Shown here one piece after another: positions 18,948-26,197 of a stretch of 41,763 bases of DNA (position 1 is its first letter; each line of letters opens with the position of its first letter). The stretch is from Rhodospirillales bacterium (lineage in GTDB: Bacteria; Pseudomonadota; Alphaproteobacteria; BOG-932; Roseiterribacteraceae). The stretch is taken from the NCBI GenBank assembly GCA_028291365.1, contig JAQGIE010000042.1:1-41763 (forward strand), written 5' to 3'. Under the pieces are notes generated by a model. It ran no database searches. It was given only the letters and a program-made list of their open reading frames with translations, and had not been told where the DNA came from. The translations under genes were made by a program, and so were the position numbers.

Positions 18948-19027
18948 AGAGCAGGGCCCGATCAAATCGATCGGGTCCTGCTCTCCAGCTTTTTGATCTG
19001 GCGCGTTCTCCCGCCGAAAACCCGCTA
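18948..19027 (-). repeat. Dispersed palindromic repeat, copy 3 (two-part)
   Basis: The minus strand begins with the TAG of the lipoprotein gene, then a GTTTTCGGCGGGAGAAC arm and a CAAAAAG tail. A 16-bp stem with one G-T pair follows (18948-18963 with 18969-18984, 5-base loop). It aligns over its full length with copy 4 at 37899-37980. Confidence 0.82.
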
Positions 19028-19936
19028 GTCGCGGGTCCGCTCGGGCGCGCCGGAAACGGTGTGGTCGGCGATGCGGACCGCCGCCAGCATCCGGGCACGG
19101 CGGCCGTCGGGGTCGCGCGAGGCCGGGGGCGCTGCCAGCATTTCGACATCGCCATAGTCGAAGTCGCGCACCGCGCGGTCGCCGCGCAGCACCAGCCCGA
19201 AGGCGGCTGCGGCGATGGCGAAGCGGGTTTCGGAATCGACCTTCTCGACGTCATCGATGGCGGTGACCGCGATGGCGCGGGCAAGTCCGCTGGGCTCGTT
19301 GGCGGTGCTGGTTCGCCAGTGCAGCTGCACCGTGCCGAGATGGATCTGCGTGCGCGGCGGCTCGCGGCGCAGCGCCCAGGGGCGCGCCGGGGTCAGCTCG
19401 TACAGCGCCTGGGCGAGTTTCCCGTCCGACGACATGGCGACCCGATCGCCGCCGATCGGACGCGCGCGCGCCACTTCGGTCGGATCGAACTCGATCGCGA
19501 CGCCTTCCTCGGCGGCGAGATTGCCGAGCTTGGTGCCGTCGGCGCTGCGCACCGCGACATGCAACAGCCAGCCGCTTTCGTTCCAGGGCGAACGCAGCAA
19601 GGTCGTGTGCACTTCGAACGGCGCGTCGTGCGGTGCCGGCACGTCATAGGCGAACCCCGCCACCAGCGAGGCGACGTCCAGCGTCGCGCGCGACGGCAAT
19701 TCGTGGTGCGACAGCGCCTGCTCGACCGATTCGAGCGCTTCGGTCGACGGCACCAGACGCCAGGTGAAATTGCGCCGTTCGGCAGCGGCGGCGCGGCTCG
19801 GGGCCGCCACCTTGGTCAGTGCCCCGTTCGACGCGACCGGCTCGGGCTTCTTCCGGTCGTCGTCGCACGCAGCCGCCAACAGCGCCAACCCCAAGGCCAG
19901 GAATCGGAATCGGGCGAATCGCAATCGTGCTCGCAT
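19025..19936 (-). CDS. Lipoprotein resembling YfbK/VWA-family proteins but lacking the VWA core
   Basis: A 303-residue protein with a lipoprotein signal (LALGLALLAAAC, Cys24) and a DDD sequence after the cysteine. Residues about 56-131 resemble the N-terminal domain preceding VWA in YfbK-type proteins: a span ending in ALSHHELP, a FAYDVPAP turn, and RSPWNESGWLLHVAV. Residues about 145-295 resemble the domain that follows VWA (DUF3520): VAIEFDPTEVARARPIGG, ALYELTP, VQLHWR and RFAIAAAAFGLVLRGD. The roughly 170-200-residue VWA domain with its DxSxS metal site, expected between them, is absent. It is last in a five-gene minus-strand cluster and its stop lies in a dispersed repeat. Family assignment is by pattern, not by search. 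Confidence 0.72.
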   Translation of the reverse strand: MRARLRFARFRFLALGLALLAAACDDDRKKPEPVASNGALTKVAAPSRAAAAERRNFTWRLVPSTEALESVEQALSHHELPSRATLDVASLVAGFAYDVPAPHDAPFEVHTTLLRSPWNESGWLLHVAVRSADGTKLGNLAAEEGVAIEFDPTEVARARPIGGDRVAMSSDGKLAQALYELTPARPWALRREPPRTQIHLGTVQLHWRTSTANEPSGLARAIAVTAIDDVEKVDSETRFAIAAAAFGLVLRGDRAVRDFDYGDVEMLAAPPASRDPDGRRARMLAAVRIADHTVSGAPERTRD

Positions 19937-19946
19937 GCGCTGCTGC

Positions 19947-20321
19947 TTACGCGCGGCTCGTGGCGGGATCGCGGCGGGCGCCTGCGGCGTCGAGCCGCTC
20001 CAGATACTCGGCCCAGCGTTTGTCCTGCTCACGCCCAAGCAGGTGCAGATACGACCAGCTATAGAGCCCGGTATCGTGCCCATCGTCGAACCGCAGCCGC
20101 ACGGCGTAGTTTCCGACCGGCTCGACCGCGACGATGGCGACGCTGCGCTTGCCCGCAACGAGCTGCTTCGGCCCGCCGCCGTGACCCTGCACCTCGGCCG
20201 ACGGCGATTCGACGCGTAGATATTCGGCCGGCAGCGCGATGTGCGTGCCGTCGTCGAATTCGATCTCAAGTGTCTGCGTAGCGCGAACGAGCTTGATCTC
20301 GTTCGGCCATACGTCGCTCAT
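19947..20321 (-). CDS. DUF971 family protein
   Basis: A 124-residue protein matching DUF971, related to the N-terminal domain of gamma-butyrobetaine hydroxylase. Diagnostic stretches are WPNEIKL, ALPAEYLRVESPSAEVQGHG, EPVGNYAVRL and FDDGHDTGLYSWSYL. Stand-alone copies are common near iron-sulfur scaffold or Mrp-type genes in proteobacteria, but none lies here. The ATG at 20321 is used. It is 10 bp ahead of the lipoprotein gene and downstream of the Trm112-like gene. Confidence 0.92.
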   Translation of the reverse strand: MSDVWPNEIKLVRATQTLEIEFDDGTHIALPAEYLRVESPSAEVQGHGGGPKQLVAGKRSVAIVAVEPVGNYAVRLRFDDGHDTGLYSWSYLHLLGREQDKRWAEYLERLDAAGARRDPATSRA

Positions 20322-20379
20322 CTTCGTTGTCCGCACATGCTCGGCCGCCCTGCCAACCCCGCGCACGGGCGCACGGTTT

Positions 20380-20568
20380 TCACGGATCCAGTTGCCGGGC
20401 TTCGTCGACGAGCATGATCGGAATGCCGTCGCGGATCGGATAGGCCAGACGGGCTGCGTCGCTGATCAACTCCTGCGCGGCGGAATCGTAGCGCAACGGT
20501 TGTTTGGTCAGCGGGCAAACCAGAAGGTCGAGCAGCTTTGGATCGACGGTGCGACGCGCATCGGGCAT
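20380..20568 (-). CDS. Trm112-like/YcaR family small protein
   Basis: A 62-residue protein of the UPF0434/Trm112 type. [20 protein letters not shown] and [17 protein letters not shown] are the family core. The usual second cysteine of the CP.C knuckle is replaced, so a zinc site is probably not formed. In yeast and archaea Trm112 stabilises methyltransferases; bacterial copies may do so too. It lies 10 bp behind the LON-domain gene. Confidence 0.92.
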   Translation of the reverse strand: MPDARRTVDPKLLDLLVCPLTKQPLRYDSAAQELISDAARLAYPIRDGIPIMLVDEARQLDP

Positions 20569-20578
20569 GGCCCAGAAC

Positions 20579-21256
20579 TTAATGACAGGGGTCGTCGCCG
20601 TCCATCTGCGTCGCGACCGCGATTTCGAGCAGGGCCATCATGACCTTGGCCCGCTCCTTGAGGCAGGTCGCTTCGAGCAGCGCCTGTTTTTCGCTCGAAG
20701 CGAAAGGACAGATCATGGCGAGCGAGGTCACCAGCTTTTCGTCGGGCGCGCTTTCGATCGCGTCCCAGTTGGCCGAAAGGCCCTGCTGGCGGAAATAGGC
20801 CTGCAGCAATTCGAGCAGGCGCGAACGATCGATCGGCGCCGTCGCGCCCTCTTGGTAGTCGGCCTTGAACGACGCCCAATCGACCTGCACGCGGCGATAG
20901 CCTTTGACGGCGGGCAGCTCGCCTTTGACATGGAAGCGCGCCAGCCCGGTCAAGGTGATGAGATAGCGGCCGTCTTCGGTTTCGTTGAAGCTGGTGATGC
21001 GGCCGGCGCAGCCGACCGGAAAAATCGCCGGACCGGCCCCCGACTGCGCTTTGTATGAACAGCCTTCGCCGCAGGGCTGGATCATGCCGACCAGCCGATC
21101 GCCCCGCATCGCATCATCGAACATCGCCAGATAGCGCGGTTCGAAGATGTTCAACGGCAGCTTGCCACGCGGCAGCAGCAGCACGCCGGTCAGCGGAAAG
21201 ATCGGGAGCGTGCTGGGCAAGCGCTCGAATGGCGGATCGAAAGCGTTGCGGGGCAT
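20579..21256 (-). CDS. LON peptidase substrate-binding domain protein
   Basis: A 225-residue protein consisting of the LON N-terminal (substrate-binding) domain only: [29 protein letters not shown] at the start, a [24 protein letters not shown] strand pair, then a helical tail. No AAA+ or protease domain follows. Such stand-alone proteins are common next to thioredoxin-TPR genes in alphaproteobacteria and may act as adaptors, but their role is not proven. It starts 17 bp after the CnoX-like gene ends. Confidence 0.93.
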   Translation of the reverse strand: MPRNAFDPPFERLPSTLPIFPLTGVLLLPRGKLPLNIFEPRYLAMFDDAMRGDRLVGMIQPCGEGCSYKAQSGAGPAIFPVGCAGRITSFNETEDGRYLITLTGLARFHVKGELPAVKGYRRVQVDWASFKADYQEGATAPIDRSRLLELLQAYFRQQGLSANWDAIESAPDEKLVTSLAMICPFASSEKQALLEATCLKERAKVMMALLEIAVATQMDGDDPCH

Positions 21257-21273
21257 AGCGACCGAGCTAGGGC

Positions 21274-22194
21274 TTAACTGAACAAAATCGAGGAGAGTTT
21301 TCGCCGCCCCTGAATTGTCAGCGGATCGGTGGGCCCCCAGGCCTCCCAGAACTTCACCAGCTGCTTGCGCGCCTCGCCGTCGTTCCAGGCGCGGTCGCGG
21401 CGGATCGAGTCGAGCAGCACGTCCATCGCGGCTTCGAGCTGGCCGGCCGCGTAGAGGCCGAGCGCGAGTTCGAGCCGCGCCGCCTGGTCGTTGGGATCGC
21501 GCGCGACCTTGGCTTCGAGTTCAGCCAGCGGGCCGCTCTTGGCCGCCTGTTCGGCGAGGTCGAGCTGGGTCCGCACTGCGGCGATGGCAGGATCCTTGGC
21601 AACGCTTTCGGGCAGTGCGGCGAGGCGCTGCTTGGCGCCCTCGAGGTCGCCGGCGGCAATCACGGTGCGCAGCAGCCCGGCATGCGCGGCGCTGAGTTCG
21701 GGGTCGTGTTCGAGCAGCGCGGCATAGATTTCCGCGGCGCCGGCAGGATCGCCTTCGTCTTCGGCCGTCTTCGCTTCGGCGAGCGCGGCCTGGATTCCTT
21801 CCTCTTCGCTGTCGGGTGCACCTTTCAGCAGGCGATCGACGAACTGCTTCAACTGGCTTTCGGGCAGCGCGCCCATGAAGCCGTCGACCGGGCGGCCGTC
21901 GAGAAACGCGTAGACGGTCGGAATCGACTGGACGCGCAGCGCCTGCGCCAGTTCGGGATTCTCGTCGATATTCACTTTGACGAGGCGGACCCTCCCCTTG
22001 GTCGCGCCGATCACCTTTTCGAGCGCCGGCGTGAGTTGGCGGCACGGGCCGCACCAGGGGGCCCAGAAATCAACCACGATGGGGCGTTCGCGCGAGGCGC
22101 GAAGCACATCGCTTTCGAAGCTCTGCGTCGTGGCGTCGATCACGGCGCTGTCCGCGTCCGGTGCCGCTGCGGTCTGGCCGAGCGTGAAGGTCAT
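21274..22194 (-). CDS. cnoX: Thioredoxin-TPR protein, CnoX/YbbN-like chaperedoxin
   Basis: A 306-residue protein. Residues about 20-125 form a thioredoxin domain with the WCGPC redox site (Cys48 and Cys51); residues about 135-300 are TPR-like helical repeats. CnoX proteins hold unfolded proteins under oxidative stress and pass them to GroEL or DnaK. E. coli CnoX has SxxC rather than CxxC, so this copy may also be redox-active. It is the first gene of the minus-strand cluster that runs to the lipoprotein. The ATG at 22194 lies 182 bp from tRNA-Gly, which is on the other strand. Confidence 0.92.
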   Translation of the reverse strand: MTFTLGQTAAAPDADSAVIDATTQSFESDVLRASRERPIVVDFWAPWCGPCRQLTPALEKVIGATKGRVRLVKVNIDENPELAQALRVQSIPTVYAFLDGRPVDGFMGALPESQLKQFVDRLLKGAPDSEEEGIQAALAEAKTAEDEGDPAGAAEIYAALLEHDPELSAAHAGLLRTVIAAGDLEGAKQRLAALPESVAKDPAIAAVRTQLDLAEQAAKSGPLAELEAKVARDPNDQAARLELALGLYAAGQLEAAMDVLLDSIRRDRAWNDGEARKQLVKFWEAWGPTDPLTIQGRRKLSSILFS

Positions 22195-22308
22195 GGGGTC
22201 GGTTCCGTCATTCAGGCAATTTGGGGCGGCGATTAGATGTGCGGCCGAGGCGCCCTGGGCAAGGCGTTTTCGTCGCAGCCTTGGCCAACCGGGCCATTTT
22301 CGGCCCGC

Positions 22309-22336
22309 TTGCGCCCGGAACGCGGATCCGTATAGT
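22309..22336 (+). promoter_or_regulatory. Probable promoter of tRNA-Gly
   Basis: TTGCGC (22309-22314) and TATAGT (22331-22336) are separated by 16 bases, placing a start about 34 bp before the tRNA. The match to the -35 consensus is moderate. Confidence 0.45.
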
Positions 22337-22376
22337 GCGCGACTTCCGCGGCCGGACCGGCCACGGGAATCGGAGC

Positions 22377-22451
22377 GCGGGCGTAGCTCAGGGGTAGAGC
22401 ACAACCTTGCCAAGGTTGGGGTCGAGGGTTCGAATCCCTTCGCCCGCTCCA
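22377..22451 (+). tRNA. tRNA-Gly (anticodon GCC)
   Basis: A complete cloverleaf of 75 bases with encoded CCA. The acceptor stem GCGGGCG pairs with CGCCCGC; the anticodon stem CAACC/GGTTG encloses TTGCCAA with anticodon GCC; the T-arm has GGTTCGAAT. All stems are intact. Confidence 0.97.
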
Positions 22452-22488
22452 GTTTTCTAGACGTTGGAATTTGCACCGACCCGGTGGC

Positions 22489-22514
22489 GCCGCTACGCCC
22501 TGGGGCGGCTTTTT
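22489..22514 (+). terminator. Probable terminator after tRNA-Gly
   Basis: GCCGC (22489-22493) pairs with GCGGC (22505-22509) and is followed by a run of five T. It lies 38 bp past the tRNA and 17 bp before the next start codon. Confidence 0.45.
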
Positions 22515-22530
22515 GCGTTCGAGGGTCGTC

Positions 22531-23223
22531 ATGGACTTCGCGTCGTTCGACAAGCGCCACTACCCCGTCCTCGGCCCACGCGACGGCTATGGCGAATGGG
22601 CGCCGACCTACGAGGCGACCGTCCTCGATCTGATGGATCTCAGGCTGCTTGCGCGGCTGCGCTGCGTTGACTGGCCGGCGAGCGAGGCCACGATCGACCT
22701 CGCCTGCGGCACCGGACGGGTGGGCGCCTGGTTGCGCGCGCAGGGCGTCGCGCGGCTCGACGGTGTCGATCTGACCCCCGCGATGCTGGCGCTGGCCGAG
22801 CAGAAGAAACGCTATGACCGGCTGATCCTGGCCGACGTCACCGCGACCGGGCTTGGCGACGGCGCTTATGACCTCGCAACGCAGAGTCTCGCCGACGAAC
22901 ATATCGCTGACCTGCGCCCGCTCTATCGCGAAGTGGCGCGGCTGCTGCGCCCGGGCGGGCGGTTCGTGCTGGTCGGTTATCACCCGCATTTCCTGATGCT
23001 GGGCATGCCGACGCATTTCGATCGCGCCAGCGGCGACTCGGTCACGGTCGAAAGCCACGTGCATCTTTTCGCCGATCACGTCACCGCCGCGCATGAAGCC
23101 GGCTTCGTGCTGCAGGACATGGTCGAAGGCGTGATCGACGACGCGTGGATCGCGGCCAAGCCCAAATGGGCGCCGCATCGCAACCACCCGATCAGTTTTG
23201 CGATGGTGTGGCGGCGCGGCTAG
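22531..23223 (+). CDS. Class I SAM-dependent methyltransferase
   Basis: A 230-residue Rossmann methyltransferase. Motif I is DLACGTGRVG at 56-65, the GVDLTPAML post-motif provides the ribose-binding acid, and LLRPGGRFVLVGYHP is the later strand. The GEWAPTYEATV stretch near the N-terminus and HFDRASGDSVTVESH downstream could help define a subfamily, but I do not recognise it. The ATG at 22531 follows the tRNA-Gly terminator; no promoter was identified. The 50-bp tandem repeat starts within 20 bp of the stop. Confidence 0.88.
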   Translation: MDFASFDKRHYPVLGPRDGYGEWAPTYEATVLDLMDLRLLARLRCVDWPASEATIDLACGTGRVGAWLRAQGVARLDGVDLTPAMLALAEQKKRYDRLILADVTATGLGDGAYDLATQSLADEHIADLRPLYREVARLLRPGGRFVLVGYHPHFLMLGMPTHFDRASGDSVTVESHVHLFADHVTAAHEAGFVLQDMVEGVIDDAWIAAKPKWAPHRNHPISFAMVWRRG

Positions 23224-23240
23224 CGTCGACGCAGGCCGTG

Positions 23241-23404
23241 GCGCTACGCGTCGCCTGCCGGCGCAGGCCGGCAAACAAAAACCAGCCGCGACGCTACGCG
23301 TCGCCTGCCGGCGCAGGCCGACAAACAAAAACCAGCCGCGACGCTACGCGTCGCCTGCCGGCGCAGGCCGGCAAACGAAAACCAGCCGCGACGCTACGCG
23401 TCGC
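23241..23404. repeat. 50-bp tandem repeat array (three copies plus a partial fourth)
   Basis: Units start at 23241, 23291 and 23341, with a partial one at 23391. They differ by only a few substitutions. Each unit holds two hairpins: GCGACGC-TAC-GCGTCGC across the unit junction and GCCTGC-CGGC-GCAGGC, followed by an A-rich stretch. There are no variable spacers, so it is not a CRISPR array. It fills the gap between the convergent methyltransferase and glsB genes. Confidence 0.93.
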
Positions 23405-23642
23405 GGCGCCCGGCGATCATCCGATAGAGAAACAGCAGGATCATCGCGCCGATCACGCTGCCGACGAATCCCGCCGTCTCGCCTTGGCGGTACCAGCCCA
23501 ACGTCTGGCCGAGATAGGTGCCAACGAACGAGCCCGCGACGCCGAGCAGCATGGTGATGATGAAGCCGCCAGGATCGCGGCCCGGCATCAGCAGCTTGGC
23601 GACGAGACCGATCACAAGACCGATGATGAGGGTGGCAAGCAT
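23394..23642 (-). CDS. GlsB/YeaQ/YmgE family small membrane protein
   Basis: An 82-residue protein with three glycine-rich helices: MLATLIIGLVIGLVAKLLMPG, GGFIITMLLGVAGSFVGTYLG and AGFVGSVIGAMILLFLYRM. This is the transglycosylase-associated (GlsB/YeaQ) family, commonly stress-induced. CGGAG lies just before the ATG at 23642. An EcfG-type promoter lies 33-57 bp upstream, consistent with general stress control. The TAG stop is inside the partial fourth unit of the tandem repeat. Confidence 0.92.
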   Translation of the reverse strand: MLATLIIGLVIGLVAKLLMPGRDPGGFIITMLLGVAGSFVGTYLGQTLGWYRQGETAGFVGSVIGAMILLFLYRMIAGRRDA

Positions 23643-23663
23643 CTCGCAACTCCGGCGGCTGGG

Positions 23664-25001
23664 ATGTACTTCCCAACGATGTACCCGCAGACCAGTTCCG
23701 CCCCGCCGACCCGGTTCGACCGCACGACCGTGCTGGCCTGGTGCCTCTATGATGTCGGACTCGCCGCTTTCAACACGGTGATCGTGACCTTCGTCTTCCC
23801 GGTCTATTTCGCCAAGGCGATCTGGGGCGACGAGACCAGTGGCAGCGCGGCCTGGGGTTTCGCGATGGGCGCAGCGGGCGTCGGCGTCGCGATCCTGAGT
23901 CCGGTCATCGGCGCCATCGCCGATCAGCAGCGCCGCGTGAAGCCGTTCCTGATCCTGTTCGGCAGCATCGTCGCCGCCGCCAGCGCCTGCCTCTGGTTCG
24001 CGACACCCGACCGCGGCAACGCGATCTGGGTGCTGGTCGTGGTCGGCGTGTCGGCCATCGCGTTCGAACTCGCCTTCCTGTTCTACAACGCGCTGCTGCC
24101 GCGTCTGGCGCCACCGGCCAAACTCGGCCGGCTGTCGGGCTGGGGCTGGTCCTGTGCTTATCTGGGCGGCATCGCCTGTCTCGCCGTCGCGCTGGTCGGG
24201 TTCGTGCAGCCGCAACAGCCGTGGTTCGGCCTGACGCGAAGCAACGCCGAAAATGTGCGCGCGACGATGCTGCTGGTTGCGGTCTGGTATCTCGTCTTCA
24301 CGCTGCCGTTGCTGCTGGTGCTGCGCGAAGCGAAAGCGGCGCTGTCGATCGGCGCAGCGGCACGCGCGGGCCTGGCGCGTCTCGCCGCGACCTTGCGCGA
24401 AGCGCGGCGCGAGCCGGATCTGTGGCGCTTTCTGCTGGCCAGCGCGCTCTATCGCGACGGGCTCGCAACCGTGTTCGCGATGGGCGGTCTCTACGCCGCC
24501 GGCACGTTCGGCATGGCGTTCGACAAAGTCGTGCTGCTTGCCATCGGCCTCAACGTTGCGGCCGGCATCGGTGCGATCGGATTCGCCTGGCTCGACGATT
24601 TTCTGGGTTCGAAGCCGACCGTGCGCCTGTCGCTGATCGGGCTGATCGTCAGCGGCGTGCCGTTGCTGCTGGTCCAAGACGCGAGCGCCTTCGTCGTGCT
24701 GGCCTTGTGCCTGTCGCTGTTCGTCGGACCGACGCAGGCAGCAAGCCGTTCGCTGCTGGTGCGCCTGTCACCGCCCGGACGCACCGCCGAATTGTTCGGG
24801 CTGTATGGCCTGACCGGGCGCGCCTTCACTTTTCTCGGACCGCTCGGCTTCTCGTTGGCGACCACCGCCACCGGTTCGCAGCGCATCGGCATGAGCGTCG
24901 TGGTGCTGTTCTTCGTGCTCGGCTGGGCGCTGCTGGAGACGGTGCGCGTTGAACGCGTGAACGCCACTGTACCGTTCACCGCCAAAACGCCAACGATTTG
25001 A
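23664..25001 (+). CDS. MFS transporter of the UMF1/Atg22 type
   Basis: A 445-residue membrane carrier with about 11-12 hydrophobic helices. The N-terminal LAWCLYDVGLAAFNTVIVTF, then VFPVYF, is the Atg22/UMF1 signature, and FVGPTQAASRS and LFGLYGLTGRAFTFLGPLGF occur in the C-terminal half as expected. Atg22 exports amino acids from the yeast vacuole; bacterial members have no firm substrate. Two ATG starts, 23664 and 23679, are possible. Both overlap the EcfG promoter of glsB on the other strand, and the 5' UTR must be very short or shared. The frame is open upstream through the tandem repeats, but that part has no coding character. Confidence 0.88.
   Translation: MYFPTMYPQTSSAPPTRFDRTTVLAWCLYDVGLAAFNTVIVTFVFPVYFAKAIWGDETSGSAAWGFAMGAAGVGVAILSPVIGAIADQQRRVKPFLILFGSIVAAASACLWFATPDRGNAIWVLVVVGVSAIAFELAFLFYNALLPRLAPPAKLGRLSGWGWSCAYLGGIACLAVALVGFVQPQQPWFGLTRSNAENVRATMLLVAVWYLVFTLPLLLVLREAKAALSIGAAARAGLARLAATLREARREPDLWRFLLASALYRDGLATVFAMGGLYAAGTFGMAFDKVVLLAIGLNVAAGIGAIGFAWLDDFLGSKPTVRLSLIGLIVSGVPLLLVQDASAFVVLALCLSLFVGPTQAASRSLLVRLSPPGRTAELFGLYGLTGRAFTFLGPLGFSLATTATGSQRIGMSVVVLFFVLGWALLETVRVERVNATVPFTAKTPTI
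23675..23699 (-). promoter_or_regulatory. EcfG-type general stress promoter for the GlsB/YeaQ gene
   Basis: On the minus strand GGAAC (23699-23695) and CGTT (23678-23675) are exactly 16 bases apart, matching the alphaproteobacterial EcfG consensus GGAAC-N16/17-CGTT. Transcription would begin about 25 bp before the start codon. The site overlaps the first codons of the divergent MFS gene. Confidence 0.72.
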
Positions 25002-25043
25002 TCGGCGCCGCTTCGCCTTGGTTCGGTGATGAGCACCGCCCTA

Positions 25044-26009
25044 TCAGCGCAGCGAGTAGTCGCGGATGTCGGCAAAGCGGCCGCCTTTGCGATAGCGGTC
25101 GAGATAGGTCGGCAGGATCAGCTCCATCGACGTCGCCTCGATGTCGAGATCGCGCAGCGTCGCCGCGCCGGGCGACACGACGTTGTCGCGCTTGAGCAGT
25201 TCGACCTGATCGGCGGTGAGCGGCGCGCCCGGCAGCCAGCCGGTGAACTTCGCCAGCAACTCGGCGATGCCGAACGGAATCGGCAACAGCATGCGCTCGA
25301 GACAGATCTCTTTCAGCAGCAGCTGCATCAACTCTTCGAAACTATGCACGGCGGGACCGCCGAGCTCGTAGATGCGGCCGCGCGTCGAATCATTGGCGAC
25401 GACGTTGGCGATGGCCTGCGCCACGTCGCCGACCCAGACCGGCTGGAAACGCGTCTTGCCGCCGCCGATCAGTGGCAGCACCGGCGAAAGCTGAGCCATG
25501 CTGGCGAAGCGGTTGAAGAACGCGTCCTCGGATCCGAACACGATCGAGGGGCGCAGAATTGTCGCAGCGGCGAAAGCGGCGCGCAGCGCCCGCTCGCCTT
25601 CTCCCTTGGTCGCGGCGTAGCGCGAGGTCGCGTTCGGATCGGCGCCGATGGCCGAAATATGCACGACGCGCTGCACGCCGGCGCGCGTGGCGGCAGCCCC
25701 GATCCGTGCCGGCAGCTCCGCCTGGACCCGCTGAAAGGTGGATTTGCCCCGCTCGGCCAGAATTCCGACCAGGTTGATCACGACGTCGGCGCCGTCGATC
25801 GCGGCCGCCAGCATCCGATCATCGTAGGGATCGACCAGAATCGGCACGACCTGCCCGACCGCGCCGCCGGTACGGAGATACGCGGCGTTCGCCAGGGTCC
25901 GCGTGGCGACCCGGATCACGATGTCCGATCCGGTCAGCTTCTTGAGCGCGTGGCGTCCGATAAAGCCGGTGCCGCCGAAGATGGTCGCGACTGGGGTCTT
26001 GTAGGTCAT
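25044..26009 (-). CDS. NDUFA9-like NAD(P)-binding protein (complex I NDUFA9 subunit family)
   Basis: A 321-residue atypical short-chain dehydrogenase. The dinucleotide motif GGTGFIGR is at 12-19, VVINLVGIL and VVHISAIGADP follow, and RPSIVFGSEDAFFNRFA is the family hallmark. Homologues are annotated as NADH:ubiquinone oxidoreductase subunit NDUFA9-like in alphaproteobacteria; in mitochondria NDUFA9 is an accessory complex I subunit that binds NADPH. The usual catalytic YxxxK is present in a weak form (YAATK). ATG at 26009 is chosen; a TTG at 26012 directly before it is also possible. Confidence 0.9.
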   Translation of the reverse strand: MTYKTPVATIFGGTGFIGRHALKKLTGSDIVIRVATRTLANAAYLRTGGAVGQVVPILVDPYDDRMLAAAIDGADVVINLVGILAERGKSTFQRVQAELPARIGAAATRAGVQRVVHISAIGADPNATSRYAATKGEGERALRAAFAAATILRPSIVFGSEDAFFNRFASMAQLSPVLPLIGGGKTRFQPVWVGDVAQAIANVVANDSTRGRIYELGGPAVHSFEELMQLLLKEICLERMLLPIPFGIAELLAKFTGWLPGAPLTADQVELLKRDNVVSPGAATLRDLDIEATSMELILPTYLDRYRKGGRFADIRDYSLR

Positions 26010-26061
26010 CAAGGGGTCCGGGCTCGGGTTTCGGCGCTGCTCGTACCTCGTGGCGCCTACG

Positions 26062-26090
26062 TTGACAACGCGCCAGGGGGAGGCCTATCA
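26062..26090 (+). promoter_or_regulatory. Strong promoter of tRNA-Leu and RNase D
   Basis: TTGACA (26062-26067), a 17-base spacer, then CTATCA (26085-26090). Transcription would begin near 26097, about 8 bp before the tRNA. It is the best sigma-70-type match seen in the window. Confidence 0.7.
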
Positions 26091-26104
26091 CGTGCGCCCG
26101 CACT

Positions 26105-26192
26105 GCCCAGGTGGCGGAATTTGGTAGACGCGCTGGTTTCAGGTACCAGTGGCCGAAAGGCCTTGGAAGTTCGAGTCTTCTCCTGGGCACCA
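26105..26192 (+). tRNA. tRNA-Leu (anticodon CAG)
   Basis: An 88-base class II tRNA with encoded CCA. The acceptor GCCCAGG pairs with CCTGGGC, the anticodon stem CTGGT/ACCAG encloses TTCAGGT (anticodon CAG), the long variable arm TGGCCGAAAGGCC forms a hairpin, and the T-loop is TTCGAGT. Complete. Confidence 0.97.
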
Positions 26193-26197
26193 TTCAC

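Noticed and set aside
23241-23404. CRISPR array
   Set aside because: Units are contiguous and nearly identical with no unique spacers and no cas genes nearby.
23145-23663. Upstream extension of the MFS frame through the tandem repeats
   Set aside because: The extension codes for a repetitive RRYASPAGAGRQTK-like sequence produced by the 50-bp DNA repeat and would run over two other genes; the transporter signature begins after 23679.
25002-25043. Terminator between the MFS and NDUFA9-like genes
   Set aside because: Only a weak 5-bp stem (CGGTG/CACCG) without a T-tract; not enough to call.
26111-26197. Longer RNase D starting at an ATG inside tRNA-Leu
   Set aside because: The frame would translate the tRNA gene; homologues begin near the GTG at 26198.
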